Positions 11,231 to 23,797 of a stretch of DNA of 64,000 bases are shown piece after piece (the stretch's first letter is position 1; the number at the start of each line of letters is the position of its first letter). The notes beneath the pieces are model-generated. The model was not told the origin of the DNA and searched no databases. It worked only from the letters and a program-made list of their open reading frames with translations. Position numbers and translations under genes: made by a program. The DNA is from Aquarana catesbeiana (Eukaryota; Chordata; Amphibia; Anura; Ranidae), in NCBI RefSeq assembly GCF_042186555.1, contig NC_133327.1:327534300-327598299 (forward strand), read 5' to 3'.

Positions 11231-14200
11231 ATGTCCGGAAGGCCACCAAGGAGAGGCAGACGCTCACAGGCCACTAAAAGAGGGCAAGCAGGCTCTGTGT
11301 CTACAGTCAACAGTGCTGGTTGTGGACATGGTGCATCCTCTGCAGGTGGCCGTGGGGCACGCTTGTCCTTTTTTTTTGTTGCTGTCCGTGTTATTGAGCC
11401 AGAACATGCAGAAGAGTTGGTGGAATGAATAAGAAAGCCAACCTCATCCTCTGTCACCCAGGCTCAGAGTAGATTGCGTTCCAATGCAGCTGCCAAAGCG
11501 TCCTATTCCACTGGCTCCTTGTCCACAGTCACTTCTTCCGTAGCCCCACCATCATGCATGGAGGAGTCCACCGATCTATTTGACCACAGTGTCGGGTACA
11601 TACTGCTGGAGGATGCACAGTGATTAGAAGGCTCCGATGTTGGTTCCCAGGTTGAGAAAGGAAGTAACGTGAGCCTAGAGAGAGGGGGTGCCCTAGAAGT
11701 ACAAGAAACTGGCAGTCATGTTCCCCCAGCTGCAGCATACTGCCAAGTTTGCTCCAGTGACAAGGAGGGAGGGGATGATGAGGTCAATGACTCTACTTAG
11801 GTGCCTAATAGAAGAGAGGAGGAGGAGGCAAAACTCCAACGAGGCAGGATGTCCTCTAGGGAGCAGCTTGAGGAGAGCCACCTTACTGCATCACACCGCA
11901 GAGCTCCGCAGGTGCAGGGCACTGCTGACTCCACGCTGGTTTTGAAAAGTTCCTTGGTGTGGGCCTTTTTTGACATGTGTGCAGCAGATCGCACCATTCC
12001 TGTTTGCAACCTATGTCTGAAGCGGATCAAGCGTGGCCAGAATAGCAGCCGCTTGGGCACCACATGCTTGACCAGATGTATGACGAGCTCCCATGCAGTC
12101 CATTGGCAACAGTACTTGAAAGACCCACATCAAAGAAAAAGGCGGACTTCTCTTTGCTCCTCATCTGGGATCTCCAACCCCACTATACCTCCAGTCCTCT
12201 CAAAAACTTGCACCGAGAGAAATGAAGGTATAGCAATATGTGTCCCAAGTACTTGCAGTTGCTAAACCGTAAAAAGAAATTCGGTCCCAGTCATCCACAT
12301 GCTCAGCGTCTGAAGGCTAGCTTGGCCAAATTGCTAGCACTGCAACTGCTGCCTTTTCAGCTGGTAGACTCCTTTAGTGAATTTGTGGAATGTGCTGTAC
12401 CTCAGTGGCAGGTTCCAAAGCACCATTTATTTTCACGGAAGGCCATTACGGCTCACTACTGGCATGTGGAAGGCAATGTTTTGGCCTCATTGTACAGGGC
12501 GGTCAGCAGTAAGGTGCATATTACTGCTGACTCATGGTCTAGCAGGCATGGGCAGGGACATTACCTTTCCTTCACAATGCACTGGGTAACTCTACTGGCA
12601 GCTGGGAAGGATGCTGGACAGGGTTCAATATTGTTGGAGCTTGTTCTGCCACCATGCCTCCAAAATGCTAGTGGTGATTCTGCCACAGCTTTCTCCTTCA
12701 CCCCCTCCTCTTCTTCTTCCTCTATGGCCTCTTCTGCAGATTTGTCCTCATAACCAGTGGTGCTCTGCAAGCGTTCAAGGGCCTACGCAAGCACTCAGGC
12801 AAAAAGATGCCATGCGGTGCTTGAGTTGGTCTGCTTAGGGGACAGGAGCCACACTGTGACAGAGATTCTGTCAGCTCAGGGGCAGGCTCAGAGATGGTTG
12901 ACGCCACGCCAGCTTCAGCCAGGAATGGTTGTATGCAACAATGGCACCAACCTTCTCTCCGCCCTCCGACAGGGACACTTGACCCATGTCCCATGTTTGG
13001 CACACGTCCTGAATTATGTGGTTCAGCGGTTCTTGAGTAGGTACCCAGGCTTACAGGATCTCCTGAGGCAGCCCAGAAAAGCCTGTGGTCATTTCCGTCG
13101 GTCATGCAATGCCAGTGCTCGGCTGGCTGACATTCAAAGGGAATGCAACCTGCCCGTCAACCACTTCACTTGTGACATGCCCACCAGGTGGAACTCAACG
13201 TTGGCAATGCTGAAGCGGCTGCACTCACAGCAGAGGGCCATCAATGAGTACCTGTGTGAGTATGGCACCAGGTCAGGGTCAGGGGAGCTTGGCTTTTTTT
13301 CACCACGTCAGTGGCTACTGATCAAGTATGAATGCACTGTCCTGTCACCATTTGAGGAGGCCATGAGGATGCGACAATGCATGCATCAGTGATACTGTCC
13401 CTTTTGTCTTCCTGTTGGAGCACACGCTTCATGGAATAATGGACAGGGCACTTGAGGCAGAACAGCGGGAGGAAGAGGAGGACTTCCTTACCTCTCAAGG
13501 CCCCCTTTATCCAGATAGCATTCCTGCAAGCCCACCAAACACACAAGAAGAAGAGGAGGAGGATTGTGTCAGCATGGACATGGAGGATAACACTCAGCAG
13601 CAGTCTTCAAGGGATGGTTTTCAGTCCCCAGAAACCCAAGGAGTTGTACGTGGCTGGGAGAAGGTTGTTACGGAGCATGTGATCCTTAGTGACCCAGAGG
13701 ACTCAGAATCAAATGCCACTTCAAACTTACGCTGCATGACCTCCCTGATTCTGCAAATGCTGCGAAAGGACCCTAGAAATCGTGGTATCAAGGAGAGGGA
13801 TCATTACTGGCTGGCAACCCTTCTTGATCCACGTTACAAGGGTAAGGTTGCAGAACTCATCCTGCCTTTGCAAAGGGAGCAGAGGATGAAACATCTTCAA
13901 GAGGCCTTGAAGAAAGGTTTGTGCAATGCGTTTCCAGACCCTGGGAGGTTACAATTTCCTGGTGCTGGACAACGTGTTGCTGACGCTTCGTTCAGTCAGA
14001 GGAAGAGCGGTGGAATAGGTGGTCGGCTGACTGATGCCTTTAGACAATTTTTCAGTCCTCAGCGCCATGGTCTGATTGGTTCAAGCAACCATCGCCAGCA
14101 TCTGCATTACATGGTGAAGGAATAGCTAGGGGCAAGAGCAGACTTGGAGACCTTTCCAACAGACCATCCACTGGGTTACTGGGTCTTGAGGATGGATCAC

Positions 14201-14368
14201 TGGCCAGAACTTGCTCAATATGCAGTTGAGCTACTGGCCTGTCCTGCATCCAGCGTTCTTTCTGAACGCACATTCAGTGCTGCTGGAGGGTTTATTTGGG
14301 ATCATAGAGTGCGCCTGTCCACAGACTCCGTTGATAGGCTCACATTCATAAAAATGAATCAGTCCTGA
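11231..14368 (+). pseudogene. hAT transposase with BED finger (copy B), inactivated
   Basis: hAT transposases cut and paste DNA. Pieces in order: a basic N-terminus (MSGRPPRRGR); a degenerate BED zinc finger at about 11,940-12,115 (SSLVWAFFDM..., VCNLC, SSHAVHW); a core domain with the ITADSWSSRHGQGHYLS motif at 12,520-12,570; CNNGTNLLSALRQGHLTHVPC and a TRWNS motif at 12,930-13,200; LATLLDPRYKGK near 13,820; and the C-terminal hAT dimerisation region at 14,145-14,365 (ELLACPASSVLSERTFSAAG). Lesions: TGA near 11,426, a frameshift near 12,250, TAA at 12,751 where copy C has GAA, an 8-base loss near 13,375, and TAG at 14,123 where copy C has TAT. Similarity is to ZBED-type vertebrate hATs. A host-domesticated gene is unlikely given the lesions. 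Confidence 0.85.
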
Positions 14369-14534
14369 ATCAGCAGCAGCTATCAAGCACCTGATGCCGA
14401 TGTAACTGATTGATTTTTCTATGGATGTGGAATCCCTTGAAGACTGCCTATGCTGAGTGACTATCCTATTCCTCCTCAATCTTGATGATGCTAGCTTCCA
14501 ACAATATTTTTGGTTTAGGGCACCATCACCACTG

Positions 14535-14830
14535 CCTAAGGCCCAATTTTTTCTGCCCCTGTTTAACAGGGGCATGTAATTACAATTTTTTATCAACTAT
14601 TTCACAGCAGGGCCCGTTCCTGTGCCCAACAAGAGTATCTGTGAGGGGTTACAGTGTTCTGGCACCACCACCCAAAGCCCAATTTTTCTGCCCCTGTTTA
14701 ACAGGGGCATGTAATTACAATTTTTGATCAAATATTTCACAGCAGGGCCCGTTCCTTTGCCTCACCAATAGTAACTGTGAGGGCTTACAGTGTTGTGGCA
14801 CCACCACCACCAAAGGCCTATTTTTTCTGC
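14535..14830 (+). repeat. Hairpin-bearing 3' repeats of hAT copy B
   Basis: Two full units and one degenerate unit of the 130-bp hairpin repeat (CCCCTGTTTAACAGGGG near 14,556 and 14,691). Copy A has about five units, so unit number varies. Confidence 0.85.
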
Positions 14831-15156
14831 CCCTCTGCCCCATATGGATGGGCCGCCACTGTTGTATATCATTTTTGAGGGAACACAATATGATAATGAT
14901 TTTGGGGCTTTAATTCTGTAGCAAATTTGGATACATATATTTTTGTTTCTCAGATTTTAGTTGGAAACAATTGAAAAATAATCTTTCTTGTAACTTTTCT
15001 CAGACTTATTATTAAAAGAAAATCCAAATTACATTGCTCTTACATGAACAATTGACACTCATGCAGTAAACACTAATGTCATCCATAGCATTCAACGGAA
15101 TTACTGATACATTAATTAATGGGGAAAGTTTTTATGGATCTAATATTTACCTTAAA

Positions 15157-15571
15157 TTGGTTGTATACCCTTTTTTGTTATTTTTACCTACAGGTAAGCC
15201 TATAATAAGGCTTAGGAAATATTCACTTTGCGAGCAGCTGCTGACGTCAGCGGCGCATGCGCTGCGAAGGCCCGGCTGAAGGTCCGGCAGACGCTGCCGA
15301 AACCTTGGCGGGAAATAGACTCCCGCGCACATGGGTGGGAGTGACGTAATATTGGCTCCACCCACTCACAGCCCCGGAGCCGCAAACCCGAAAGAAATGC
15401 AAAGGGAACATGTCAGCTCCCTCGGCGTGGATCAGGATCAGATGCCGAGGCCTCGTTCTAATCGTTCTTTCATAATGAGCTAGTAGGCGCTGCATACGTA
15501 TATATGCCTATGCCTTGAAGCTTTTTTGTTTTGTTTTAAATTTCAGTGCGGGTATACAACCTCTTTAACTA
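15157..15571. mobile_element. Palindromic-ended MITE, no ORF
   Basis: Left end GGTTGTATACCC and right end GGGTATACAACC form terminal inverted repeats. The interior is GC-rich and holds no coding sequence. Superfamily unresolved. Confidence 0.65.
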
Positions 15572-17126
15572 TTATTTTCATGTAAGAATTTTTATTATTT
15601 ATCCATTATATTATTTTTTACACTTTTTGAGGTTCTCAATCAGGTCAGGGAGGCCTGATTCAGCCCCATGCAGCTCTACAGCAATAGGTATTTATTGCTC
15701 ATGATTATCAGCAAGCAGGAATGCTAACCACTAAGCCTCTGTCTGTCCTGCTTACCACTGGATGCTGGCAGTTCAAGTTCTGTTAATCAATAGGAGCTAC
15801 TTAGATGAGGTGCTGTTTTTAAAACAGGACTAGGACAAATAGCTGCTAACCCAGTTTTGAAATGGCATCTGGGCTTTAAACGGTTAATCATATGAAAATC
15901 TATAGTAGGGAAATCTGCAATTCCTCATTAAATTATGAAGTTGGTGAAAGGGCTGGATTAGGAGCATTATTAGTGAAGTAGAAGCTATATTCTCTAATCC
16001 TTTGAAACTGCTGTTATGTTTTATAAATGTTATGATTATTTATGTAATGGTTCACTCTGTATATTATAATGACACTGCATAAGTGACCTAGCAATAGAAA
16101 GTTTACCTTTCAGATACATCAAATTCCATGATTGTTTTTAAAAGTATTTAACTTTGTGTGAACCTGTAATATATGTTTGCACAAATGGTCTATGGACAGG
16201 TTTTTTATGACTTGCTGAATTATTTCGGAACTAGAAATATCGGTGCTTTCACAAGAGACAAGAGGTCATAACCTCTGTTCACAAATGTCTGGGTCATAAC
16301 CTCAGTGCTATACTAGCCATCCACTGAACTTAAGGAATTGGGAGGTTTAGTTATTTAGACACTGTGCCACACAAAAAAGATCAGCAATGTAATTCCAGAA
16401 GAGGCTGCAATCTCTACATACTGTTAGCTGTGCTAAAACACTTGTAGTATGTAAATGGCCTTTTATAGGTTTGTAACATGCTTGTGAGCTAGATTTTTTT
16501 TTCCAAAGACTTTCAAATCTCTTATTATCTGTATTACTCAAAGGGACGGTAAGTAATAATACACTTATACTCATTTTCAGTCAACAAAACAGCATTCGTA
16601 ATTTCTGGCATTCTCTGCTGTGTTACATCAGTAAGTGTTACAATGGTGTAGATACCGTGCCTTTAGCTTAGTGAATACATACAACAAAACCAAAAGAACA
16701 GGAAAGCATTTAATGTCATTCAACAGATCTCCCTTTTATTTATTCATGCATTTTTTATTCCATGACATATGTGGAGTAACAATTTTAAATTTGGAGATTG
16801 CATATTTTATTTTCCAGTTTAGAGGATGAAAACTAAAACCTGCTCATCTGCTCATAGATAGATAGTAAGTAAAAAGGTATGAAATTCCTTTCTCCCTAGT
16901 TCAGGAACTTTGCAACGGCAGGGTATATTGGTATATCTGCTGAATCAGTGCATGAAAGCATTGATAATGTTCAAAGTAACTCATGCAGACTGAGTAGAAT
17001 TCAGTTTAAAATAGTTCAATTAAATGATTTCCAGAAAAAATAGGTCTTTGCTTCTTACAGCCCTTAGCAAACACCAGAATGACAGGCATCTTGCTGGTGT
17101 CCTAAGTGCATGTAAGGCGCAATGGG
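15572..17126. other. Unique AT-rich DNA, no gene recognised
   Basis: No coding signature. Around 15,700-15,750 the reverse strand reads AGGCTTAGTGGTTAGCATTC, resembling the short GTGGTTAGCAC repeat at 19,075. Nothing else recognisable; a GATA triplet lies at 16,856-16,864. Confidence 0.5.
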
Positions 17127-17288
17127 ATTGATTTACTAAAACTGGAAAGTGCAGTTCTGCATGGTAGCCAATCAGCTCCTAAATTCAGCTTGTTCAATTA
17201 AGCTTTGAGCAAAAAACCTAGAAGCTGATTGGTTTCTATGCAGAGCTGCACCAGATTTTGCACTCTCCAGTTTTAGTTAATCAACACC
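17127..17288. mobile_element. Palindromic MITE, 160 bp
   Basis: The left arm GATTTACTAAAACTGGAAAG and the right arm CTCTCCAGTTTTAGTTAATC are inverted copies that extend inward through CAATCAGCT / AGCTGATTGG. Foldback structure with no coding capacity. Confidence 0.75.
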
Positions 17289-17329
17289 AGTCTAATTATA
17301 TTGTAGAAATCATTGGGCTTAAAGTGGTT

Positions 17330-17340
17330 ATAAAGCTTTG

Positions 17341-17371
<31 letters not shown>

Positions 17372-17765
17372 ATAACAAACATAACTATACTTACCTGCTC
17401 TGTGCAATAGTTTTGCACAGAGCAGTTCTGATCCTCTTCATCAGGTGCCCCCAGGGAAAGTCACTTTCCCTGGGGGCACCTGTGTGTGCTTGCTCCCGAG
17501 TCCCACTGCTGATTCCATTGACACAGATAGCAGAATTTGACCCGCCCCCCTGCTCCCATGTCACCGGATTTGATTGATAGCAGCAGAAGCCAATCGCACC
17601 CCCTGCTATCAATCTGTTTAATGAGGAGAGAGACAGCAGCGGGAGCCACTGTGCTCGTGCACATCGCTGGATCGGATGGGCTCAGGTAAAGAAAAGGGCA
17701 AAGAATGAATTACGGTGAAAAACCTTAAGGCTTTAGAAACACTATAATTTAGTAAAAGGAAACAC
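17330..17765 (+). repeat. Dispersed repeat R1, copy 1
   Basis: Contains AACAAACATAACTATACTTACCTGCTCTGTGCAATAGTTTTGCACAGAGCAG, abbreviated here by its key parts TACTTACCTGCTCTGTGC and TTTTGCACAGAGCAG, and ends near AAAAACCTTAAGGC. Other copies are at 32,190-32,665 (same strand), 34,036-34,400 and 47,835-48,292 (opposite strand). Non-coding, MITE- or SINE-like. Confidence 0.75.
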
Positions 17766-17889
17766 TTTAATTTAGTAAAATTAAATATTTTTGCCTATCT
17801 GGTATGATGTACAATCTTGTTCAGTTGTTCAGTGTAAACATTGCAGTCACCTTTTGCCATTTACGTTGAACATCCGAAAAAGGTTTGAA

Positions 17890-17890
17890 C

Positions 17891-17946
<56 letters not shown>
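17890..17946. repeat. (GATA)n microsatellite
   Basis: About 14 GATA units. Confidence 0.95.
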
Positions 17947-19074
17947 TGCTCTAAGGAAGGTAAAAATGTGAGAAGCACCACAATTGTTCACTAAGGTTTG
18001 AAAAGTGCATACACCAATAAAGGAGAAAATCGAAAAAAATTGAGACACACCCATTAGCTAATACCTATAGGGTAGCCTAACTAGCAGCATATGAAATTGG
18101 GCAGGAGATTGTGAAGACCATCATATGATAATGCACATTTCAACAACTGAGGACATTTTTTATTACTGGAAACTGGATGTAAATCAGATTAAATGTCCTA
18201 TTAATTACGGTCTCACATTTGAACAGATGTTTCTTGTATTGCCTTTTACAATAATAGTTTTCATTTTTTCAGTTTGGTTCCACTTTTTATGTGCTTCATT
18301 TTTATGGCCTCGGGCATTCCATACAAGAAATGCAACCTTGGACCTTTCTACTGATCATTGAAATTTCTCTTTCAAATCATGTACTGTTATTATTTTTAAA
18401 ACAAGAACAAACACAGCATTGTGCTATTTTGGGGAACATATCAACATTCAAACACCCGCTATTGGTCCAAAATATTTTCTTTTTTCAGTCGTGTGCCATA
18501 GTGCAAAAAAGGGTGTTGACAGGCCCATCTCACATTCCACAAATCTGTGTGTACATCATAAAGAAAATGTATAACATACATCCGGCCTTTGACAATCTGA
18601 TATACGACCTGCTAAAGATAAAACTTACAATCTTGATCAATGAAAAGGTGATAACAGTCTCAACAAAACTCATGTACACCTGTAACCAATTGTTGTTGTA
18701 CAGAGTCAGCAATTCATTGCAGCAAACTGAGTTTATTCATTACCAGGCCTAAAATAAATGCATTCAGAAGTAAAAGCATTCAAGAATGTTATTCCTATAC
18801 CAGGTGTCACACACCCAATACAATAAACAATATTTTTGTTTTATTAGTTATCTGATATAATACTAAGGTCAGTGAACCCGTAATTGGTATTTATTTTTAA
18901 ATGCTGATAATTAGAAATGTCTGCCACTGATAACTGAGAAACACTATTATTTTCTTCTATGTGTTGTAAAAAAAAGTGTTTTTAACAAATAGGTCTTCAA
19001 GAATTTTGGTAATTTTTTGTGTATATGGCGGACCTATACTGAAAAAGAGTTGGCACAGAACTAACAGTCTCTTG
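17947..19074. other. AT-rich DNA, no gene supported
   Basis: An open frame of 153 codons (18,291-18,752) is AT-driven and shows no domain, so I do not call it. No repeat family recognised. Confidence 0.45.
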
Positions 19075-19260
19075 TTGGCTCAGTGGTTAGCACTTATGCT
19101 GGGATCCTTGGTTCAAATTTTGGTCAGAATACAATCTGCATGGTTAACACGTTGACGTGCTTCCACCCATGCTTCAAATACATGCTTGTAGGTTATTTAG
19201 TTCCTTTGGAAAATAGTTCTTTTAGGTTTGTATAAATTCACTATCCCATGTGTTTTCAGA
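19075..19260 (+). repeat. Degraded dispersed repeat with GTGGTTAGCAC
   Basis: TTGGCTCAGTGGTTAGCACT ... GGTTCAAAT resembles the A/B-box spacing of tRNA-derived or anonymous vertebrate repeats, followed by CATGCTTGTAGGTTATTTAG. Too diverged to be a tRNA gene. Confidence 0.45.
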
Positions 19261-20180
19261 GATGAGCAAAATTTACCTGAGTTCAGTTCAGGGCAGATTC
19301 GATAAACATGACTCAAGTTTGGGTACCAGATCTGAACCCTATTAAATCAATGGGAGCCGAATGTTAAAAAACAGTAATGTCCATTTTCTAGGATATTATG
19401 CAAGGAATTGTCAAACAAATGGCACGGGGGGCTGGGCACTGCCCTGGGGGAAGAAGATTAGCGATTATAGTAATGCTTAAAGTAAAACCTTAATAATGCA
19501 AAACTGAATGAAATAACATGCCTGGGAAATGCCCTGACCCTGCCTGGCACATCTGTGTGATGCATACAACCTTCTACAGCAATGCTGACATTTACAAAGA
19601 AAAACAACTTGTTTAATTTGCTAGCAAAATGATAGCTCACAGCCACTTCTTTCTGTTTGTTAACAAAGCTGCCAGGAATTCCCTTCATCTTTACCAGACT
19701 AGATAAGGGTCTGATATAGATGTTATGGTATGGACTATGGGGAACTCCATGACATTTTTTAAACCATCCCCTCCCCTTTTCTTATCTGGTTGGGTAATCC
19801 CGGCCATATAAGTAAATAGGGCCAGTGACATCATTGTTTTTTAAGGACTTGGTGGTATCTGCACCCGCATCCTTAGCAACCTTTGACAATGGGAAGCAGC
19901 CATGTATACATCGGTAATAGTGCCGCTATTACACAAGACGTTTGGCTCTTGCTGAATGGGTATGTTAGGAAGCCAATGTTTTTGTGAATGCCCCGGCATG
20001 CAGGCAAAGGACTCTTGCCAGTAACCAGCGTGCACTTAAATGTTGATACATCTGCATGCAAATGCGTGCACTGGCACGCACACCTGTGTACACCCACTTC
20101 CAATCTTAGGAAGGGTGCCAAGCTGCCTGTTTAAAGGAAGCACTGATGTCTACCACTGATGTTTAAAGGAAGCACTGAAG
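19261..20180. other. No gene seen
   Basis: Contains a tandem pair of TTTAAAGGAAGCACTGA.. units at 20,130-20,185 and otherwise unstructured sequence. Confidence 0.45.
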
Positions 20181-20184
20181 TCTA

Positions 20185-20500
20185 ATCACTGGATGTTCTT
20201 CAGCTCCCCCTGACCTGTGTCTCTGTGTTCATGTTCTTGCTGATTGATTTCCTTTTGCTTACCTGTCTTCCTCCTGACCTTGCTCTGCATATTCTGGATC
20301 CTGACCTCAGCTTGTCTCTGACCCCAGCTTTCTTCCTGATTACACTTACTCTTTCTCCTCTGAGTATGACCCCGGCTTAGCCACTGACCTCTTCTCTGCT
20401 GTCCATCCATGCTGATTTCACCTTGCCTTTTGACCACATCTCAGATCCTGGCGGTTACCTATCCCTGCTTCTGATCATGCTGCGGTGGGTCCTTCACCTC
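20185..20500 (+). repeat. LTR-like CT-rich fragment
   Basis: Runs of CCTGACCT, CCTGACCTC, TCTGACCCC and similar CT-rich phrases resemble the body of the gypsy LTR at 36,264. No TG/CA ends or partner LTR were found, so this is only a possible solo-LTR fragment. Confidence 0.3.
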
Positions 20501-20755
20501 TCTTTCTGGCTAATTTTCATTACCCCACTGGTCCTCAGTTTGGCATTCATATATATTTTAAAAGCTTTGCTACATAAGAAAATCTTATTGCATTTCTTTG
20601 TAACCGAAATTGAAATATGAAATTTTGCAGCACTGTATGTTAGTTAACTACAGTCCCTATAACCTCATACTTATTTCTACTTGTTCTAAAGCCCACATAA
20701 AGTACAGTCTCCTGGAGGCACTCATCATTGAAGAATTTGCTTTATTGATACCGTA

Positions 20756-20998
20756 ATTTAACCTCTTGGCGTTGACGGCAAGCAAATATGCTGCAGGTGG
20801 GCCTTGATGCAAAGTAGATGCATATTTGAGTACCACATTGCAAACACATCTGTGCCAAGAGTGCGCGCCCTGCCCACTCCCGGAACAGTTACTGGCTGCT
20901 AACTGAAAAGCCAATCACATGATTATAAACCCCGCCCTGCCTTTTAGCATCTAAAACCCCTTAAAGGGCTAGGAGGCGCCAGTGCCTCGGGGTTAAAA
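20756..20998. mobile_element. MITE with inverted ends
   Basis: The left end TTTAACCTCTTGGCG and the right end GCCTCGGGGTTAAA form imperfect inverted repeats around a GC-rich interior. No ORF. Confidence 0.55.
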
Positions 20999-22560
20999 AG
21001 ATAAGACAAGTCAACAAATCATTGATGCATTATCTGTTTTTGATGTTTAACAGGTGTTTGCAAAATGGGCAAATAGCAGATGTTTTGTTAGACTGGATTA
21101 AATATTAGCCTTTCATTAGTATTACTGTACTGGCTGATGGAAAAGAAAAATATTAAAATGAATGTTTAGCCAAATTAATAGATAAGTGTTTTGTGGGTAT
21201 CATCCCATAATGAGGTTGGTTTACTAAAAGTAATAAATAATTTCCACCTAGTAAAGTAAATGTTTACTTAGCATAGTAAATAAGATGAAGGTGTGTTCAC
21301 CTCAAATACCCAGTCATATGCATGGGACAAAAAAAGAACAGGATTTTTCCTTGCACATTTTTGGTGATTGAAATGAACACAGCCCTACCTTAACATTTGC
21401 TTAGCAAAGTCAAAAAATGTTCTACTCCTTTCATAAATTAAGCCCGTTGTCTTTTTCTGCATTACAACATCTGGCTACAGAAACTTTCACTGGTTTCAAA
21501 TTAACATGTTGGGATTCCTTTCCACAGACCACCATCATTTAAGAAAACTAATTTCTGTCAGAGCTCTAGTCATCACTTGATCATCAGTGACAACTGCTGG
21601 GCTGATGTAAAAGCAATGTTTTAACTTTTAACACCTTGAGCAAAATAGAACAATTATCACTAGGCTATTGCATTTGAATTCTCCTGAGTTGTCATGTTAA
21701 AGAAGAACTTTACCCATGCCCCTAAAGCCACCCCCAATTACCACCTATCATTGATACTCTTTGATGCAAAATAAGCATACTCACAAGCCCAGCAAAACCC
21801 ACATTGTCTTCTTCTCCCCTGCCACTCTTCTACTGAACATACTGTTTGGTGCTGCCATGTTTTTATTTCCAACATCAGGAGCCAGCTGTCAGCTGGTGCC
21901 AGAAGAATGAAGATACAATTCAATAGTGATGCAGATGCCTCCTGGGATATGTGACATTGGTATCCCAGGAGGTTGCAGGAGAAAGCTTTACATTATTCTC
22001 ATCTAGGTGAGAATGAATGCAGGGATTGGGTTGATAAAAAAACAAAACAAAACAAAAAGTACAAAATTTAAATAAAAACAAGTTTTTAAAAAAGCTGTGT
22101 TTTTTAGATTATGGCGGCGGCGGGGGGGGGGGGGGGGGGGGGTTAGAATGCTGAAAACTTAGATTTTTGAGTAAAGGTCAACTTTAAGGTAGTTATACAA
22201 GCTCAGGCAAGGATTAAGACATTCAACATTTGCTATTACTCATACAAAATCTCCAAACCATTTATTGAAGAAAAATGAAAGGTGATGGGATTTATTTCTA
22301 TAAGTGCTAATAATATCCATTGACCTCATTTGGAAAAAAGATTCTAGTGGTACAACAAGGGAAATGAGAATGGGGAGTTTCCACACCTTTAATATTTGGT
22401 AGGACTACAGTTTGTGACCCACCTTGTGTTTGCCATACACATAAACATAAACAACTGATTCATCATCGGTGCAAAGCTCCAAAAATATTTTTACTGTGCT
22501 ATCCCAAAAATAATACTATATAAGATTCAACTTAAAAACTGTGAACTAGCTGCAACTAAT
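20999..22560. other. Mostly unique DNA, no gene recognised
   Basis: No coding evidence. A G-run at 22,109-22,142 (GGCGGCGG then about 26 G) stands out. The remainder is AT-rich. Confidence 0.45.
22109..22142 (+). repeat. Poly-G run, potential G-quadruplex
   Basis: GGCGGCGGC followed by an uninterrupted G homopolymer. On the + strand this could form a quadruplex. Length may be affected by sequencing. Confidence 0.8.
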
Positions 22561-23370
22561 AAATGCAAGACACACGCGTTCAAAATGACATACCAAATAA
22601 TAAGCTGCGCTATAAATTGATTTGAAATCTTTTACCAAAACCTTTACAAGTTATGTGGATATACGGTTGTGCATATATATATTATATCACATGGACATTC
22701 ACTAACACCAGTGATGAGTGCACAAACAAATAGTGAAAAAATATACCAAAAATTAAAGGAAAAAATATATATAAATGTGAAAAAAAAATTGTTTTTTTAA
22801 AATAATAAAGTCCACTCAAATGGACAACATGAAAAGTCCACTATTATACTATTATAGACAGTTCTCCGGGGGTGGCTTATAGTTCTTCTATGATTGGTGA
22901 CATGCAATTCCAACACTGGAGGTGATAAGTGTAGGGGTACAGTACAGAAAGTGCCTCCACCACGAGAAATACTGCCTCTTACCAGCTCCCTAGATCTCTT
23001 TTTACGGAGACCCAACGTGCCTTAGGCTTCTAACCCAGCCTTGGGTATTATGGTGGCTGTCAGCGCTAAGAGGATTCCCCACGGTCTCAGTATGAGATGT
23101 CATCTCGTGTGGCAAACAATCCTTCATATGCCAGAAAAAATAAAAAGCTTCCATAGTGTATTACGTTTTTAAAAGTTTATTAAATTAAAAATTATTGCAC
23201 TTACAGTTATGCAGATGATGTTCAGCGATGGATGAATAAAATCAAAAACACGAGCCGGCCGGCTCTTGTAAGCTGCCTGTAACTTCCGGGTTCAGTGCAG
23301 TATGTGGTGACATCAGCACGCCGCTCCTCCCTACGCCGTTTCGTCACAGATGACGTCTTCCAGGGGTCGA
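22560..23370 (-). mobile_element. Penelope-like terminal fragment (putative pLTR)
   Basis: Ends near CCGTTTCGTCACAGATGACG (23,336-23,355), on the minus strand a hammerhead-like core, and contains an AT-rich tract with TAAAAGTTTATTAAATT. A similar arrangement occurs at 50,450-50,640 in the coding Penelope-like element. No protein-coding part remains. Confidence 0.5.
23338..23363 (-). ncRNA. Degenerate hammerhead-ribozyme-like core
   Basis: On the minus strand: CTGGAAGA (23,363-23,356), then a four-pair stem GTCA/TGAC closed by TCTG, then GAAAC (23,342-23,338). Relative to the CUGANGA ... GAAA hammerhead core there is one extra G in the first motif. Penelope-like elements are known to carry hammerheads in their terminal repeats. 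Probably inactive. Confidence 0.5.
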
Positions 23371-23797
23371 CCTCTGCCTGTTTAACTGACTCTGCTATTG
23401 CCTGCTGTGTTCACCTGCCTGATTACCTGATGACCCGGACTATCTGACCCTGCTTGTGCCTGCTGCTCTGCTTCGTGTGCTGCTGCACTCCCGGCTCCTC
23501 TCATACAGCTCCAGTGACCGCTGCTTCTGAATTCATCAGCTCTTCAGGCCGCTGTCTACCACTGACCACCATCACCTGCAGTCCAGCCATCCCTGGAAGG
23601 ATCTCTACTCTGCTACCAACACCAGTAGCTTCTACTTCAACAGGCACTCCTACCCACTGTGCTCACAAGACCACTGTTCCCATTCCAGGGGCTCCTGAAC
23701 CAGTGTTGTAAGAGAGGTCTCCTTCTACAAGTCAGGCTCTACTACCAGATACCTAACACCGCCATCTGATTTTAGCAGGCAAATTTCCCTACCCCAG
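23371..23797 (+). repeat. LTR-like CT-rich segment joined to hAT copy C
   Basis: Phrases such as GACCTCTGCCTGTTTAACTG and GCTTGTGCCTGCTGCTCTGC resemble retroelement LTR/leader sequence. It replaces the 5' part of hAT copy C. No definite ends. Confidence 0.35.

Larger units (their letters stand above)
10780..14850 (+). mobile_element. hAT (ZBED-type) copy B, near full length
   Basis: 5' minisatellite, then a transposase pseudogene at 11,231-14,368, then 3' hairpin repeats at 14,535-14,830. This is the fullest copy in the window. It is autonomous in architecture but inactivated by stops and at least two frameshifts. Terminal inverted repeats could not be fixed. Confidence 0.75.

Noticed and set aside
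18291..18752. 153-codon ORF as a possible receptor or secreted protein
   Set aside because: AT-rich, hydrophobic by composition, no domain, no splice or promoter context.
19075..19130. tRNA gene
   Set aside because: A- and B-box-like phrases are present but no cloverleaf can be formed; it looks like a dispersed repeat.
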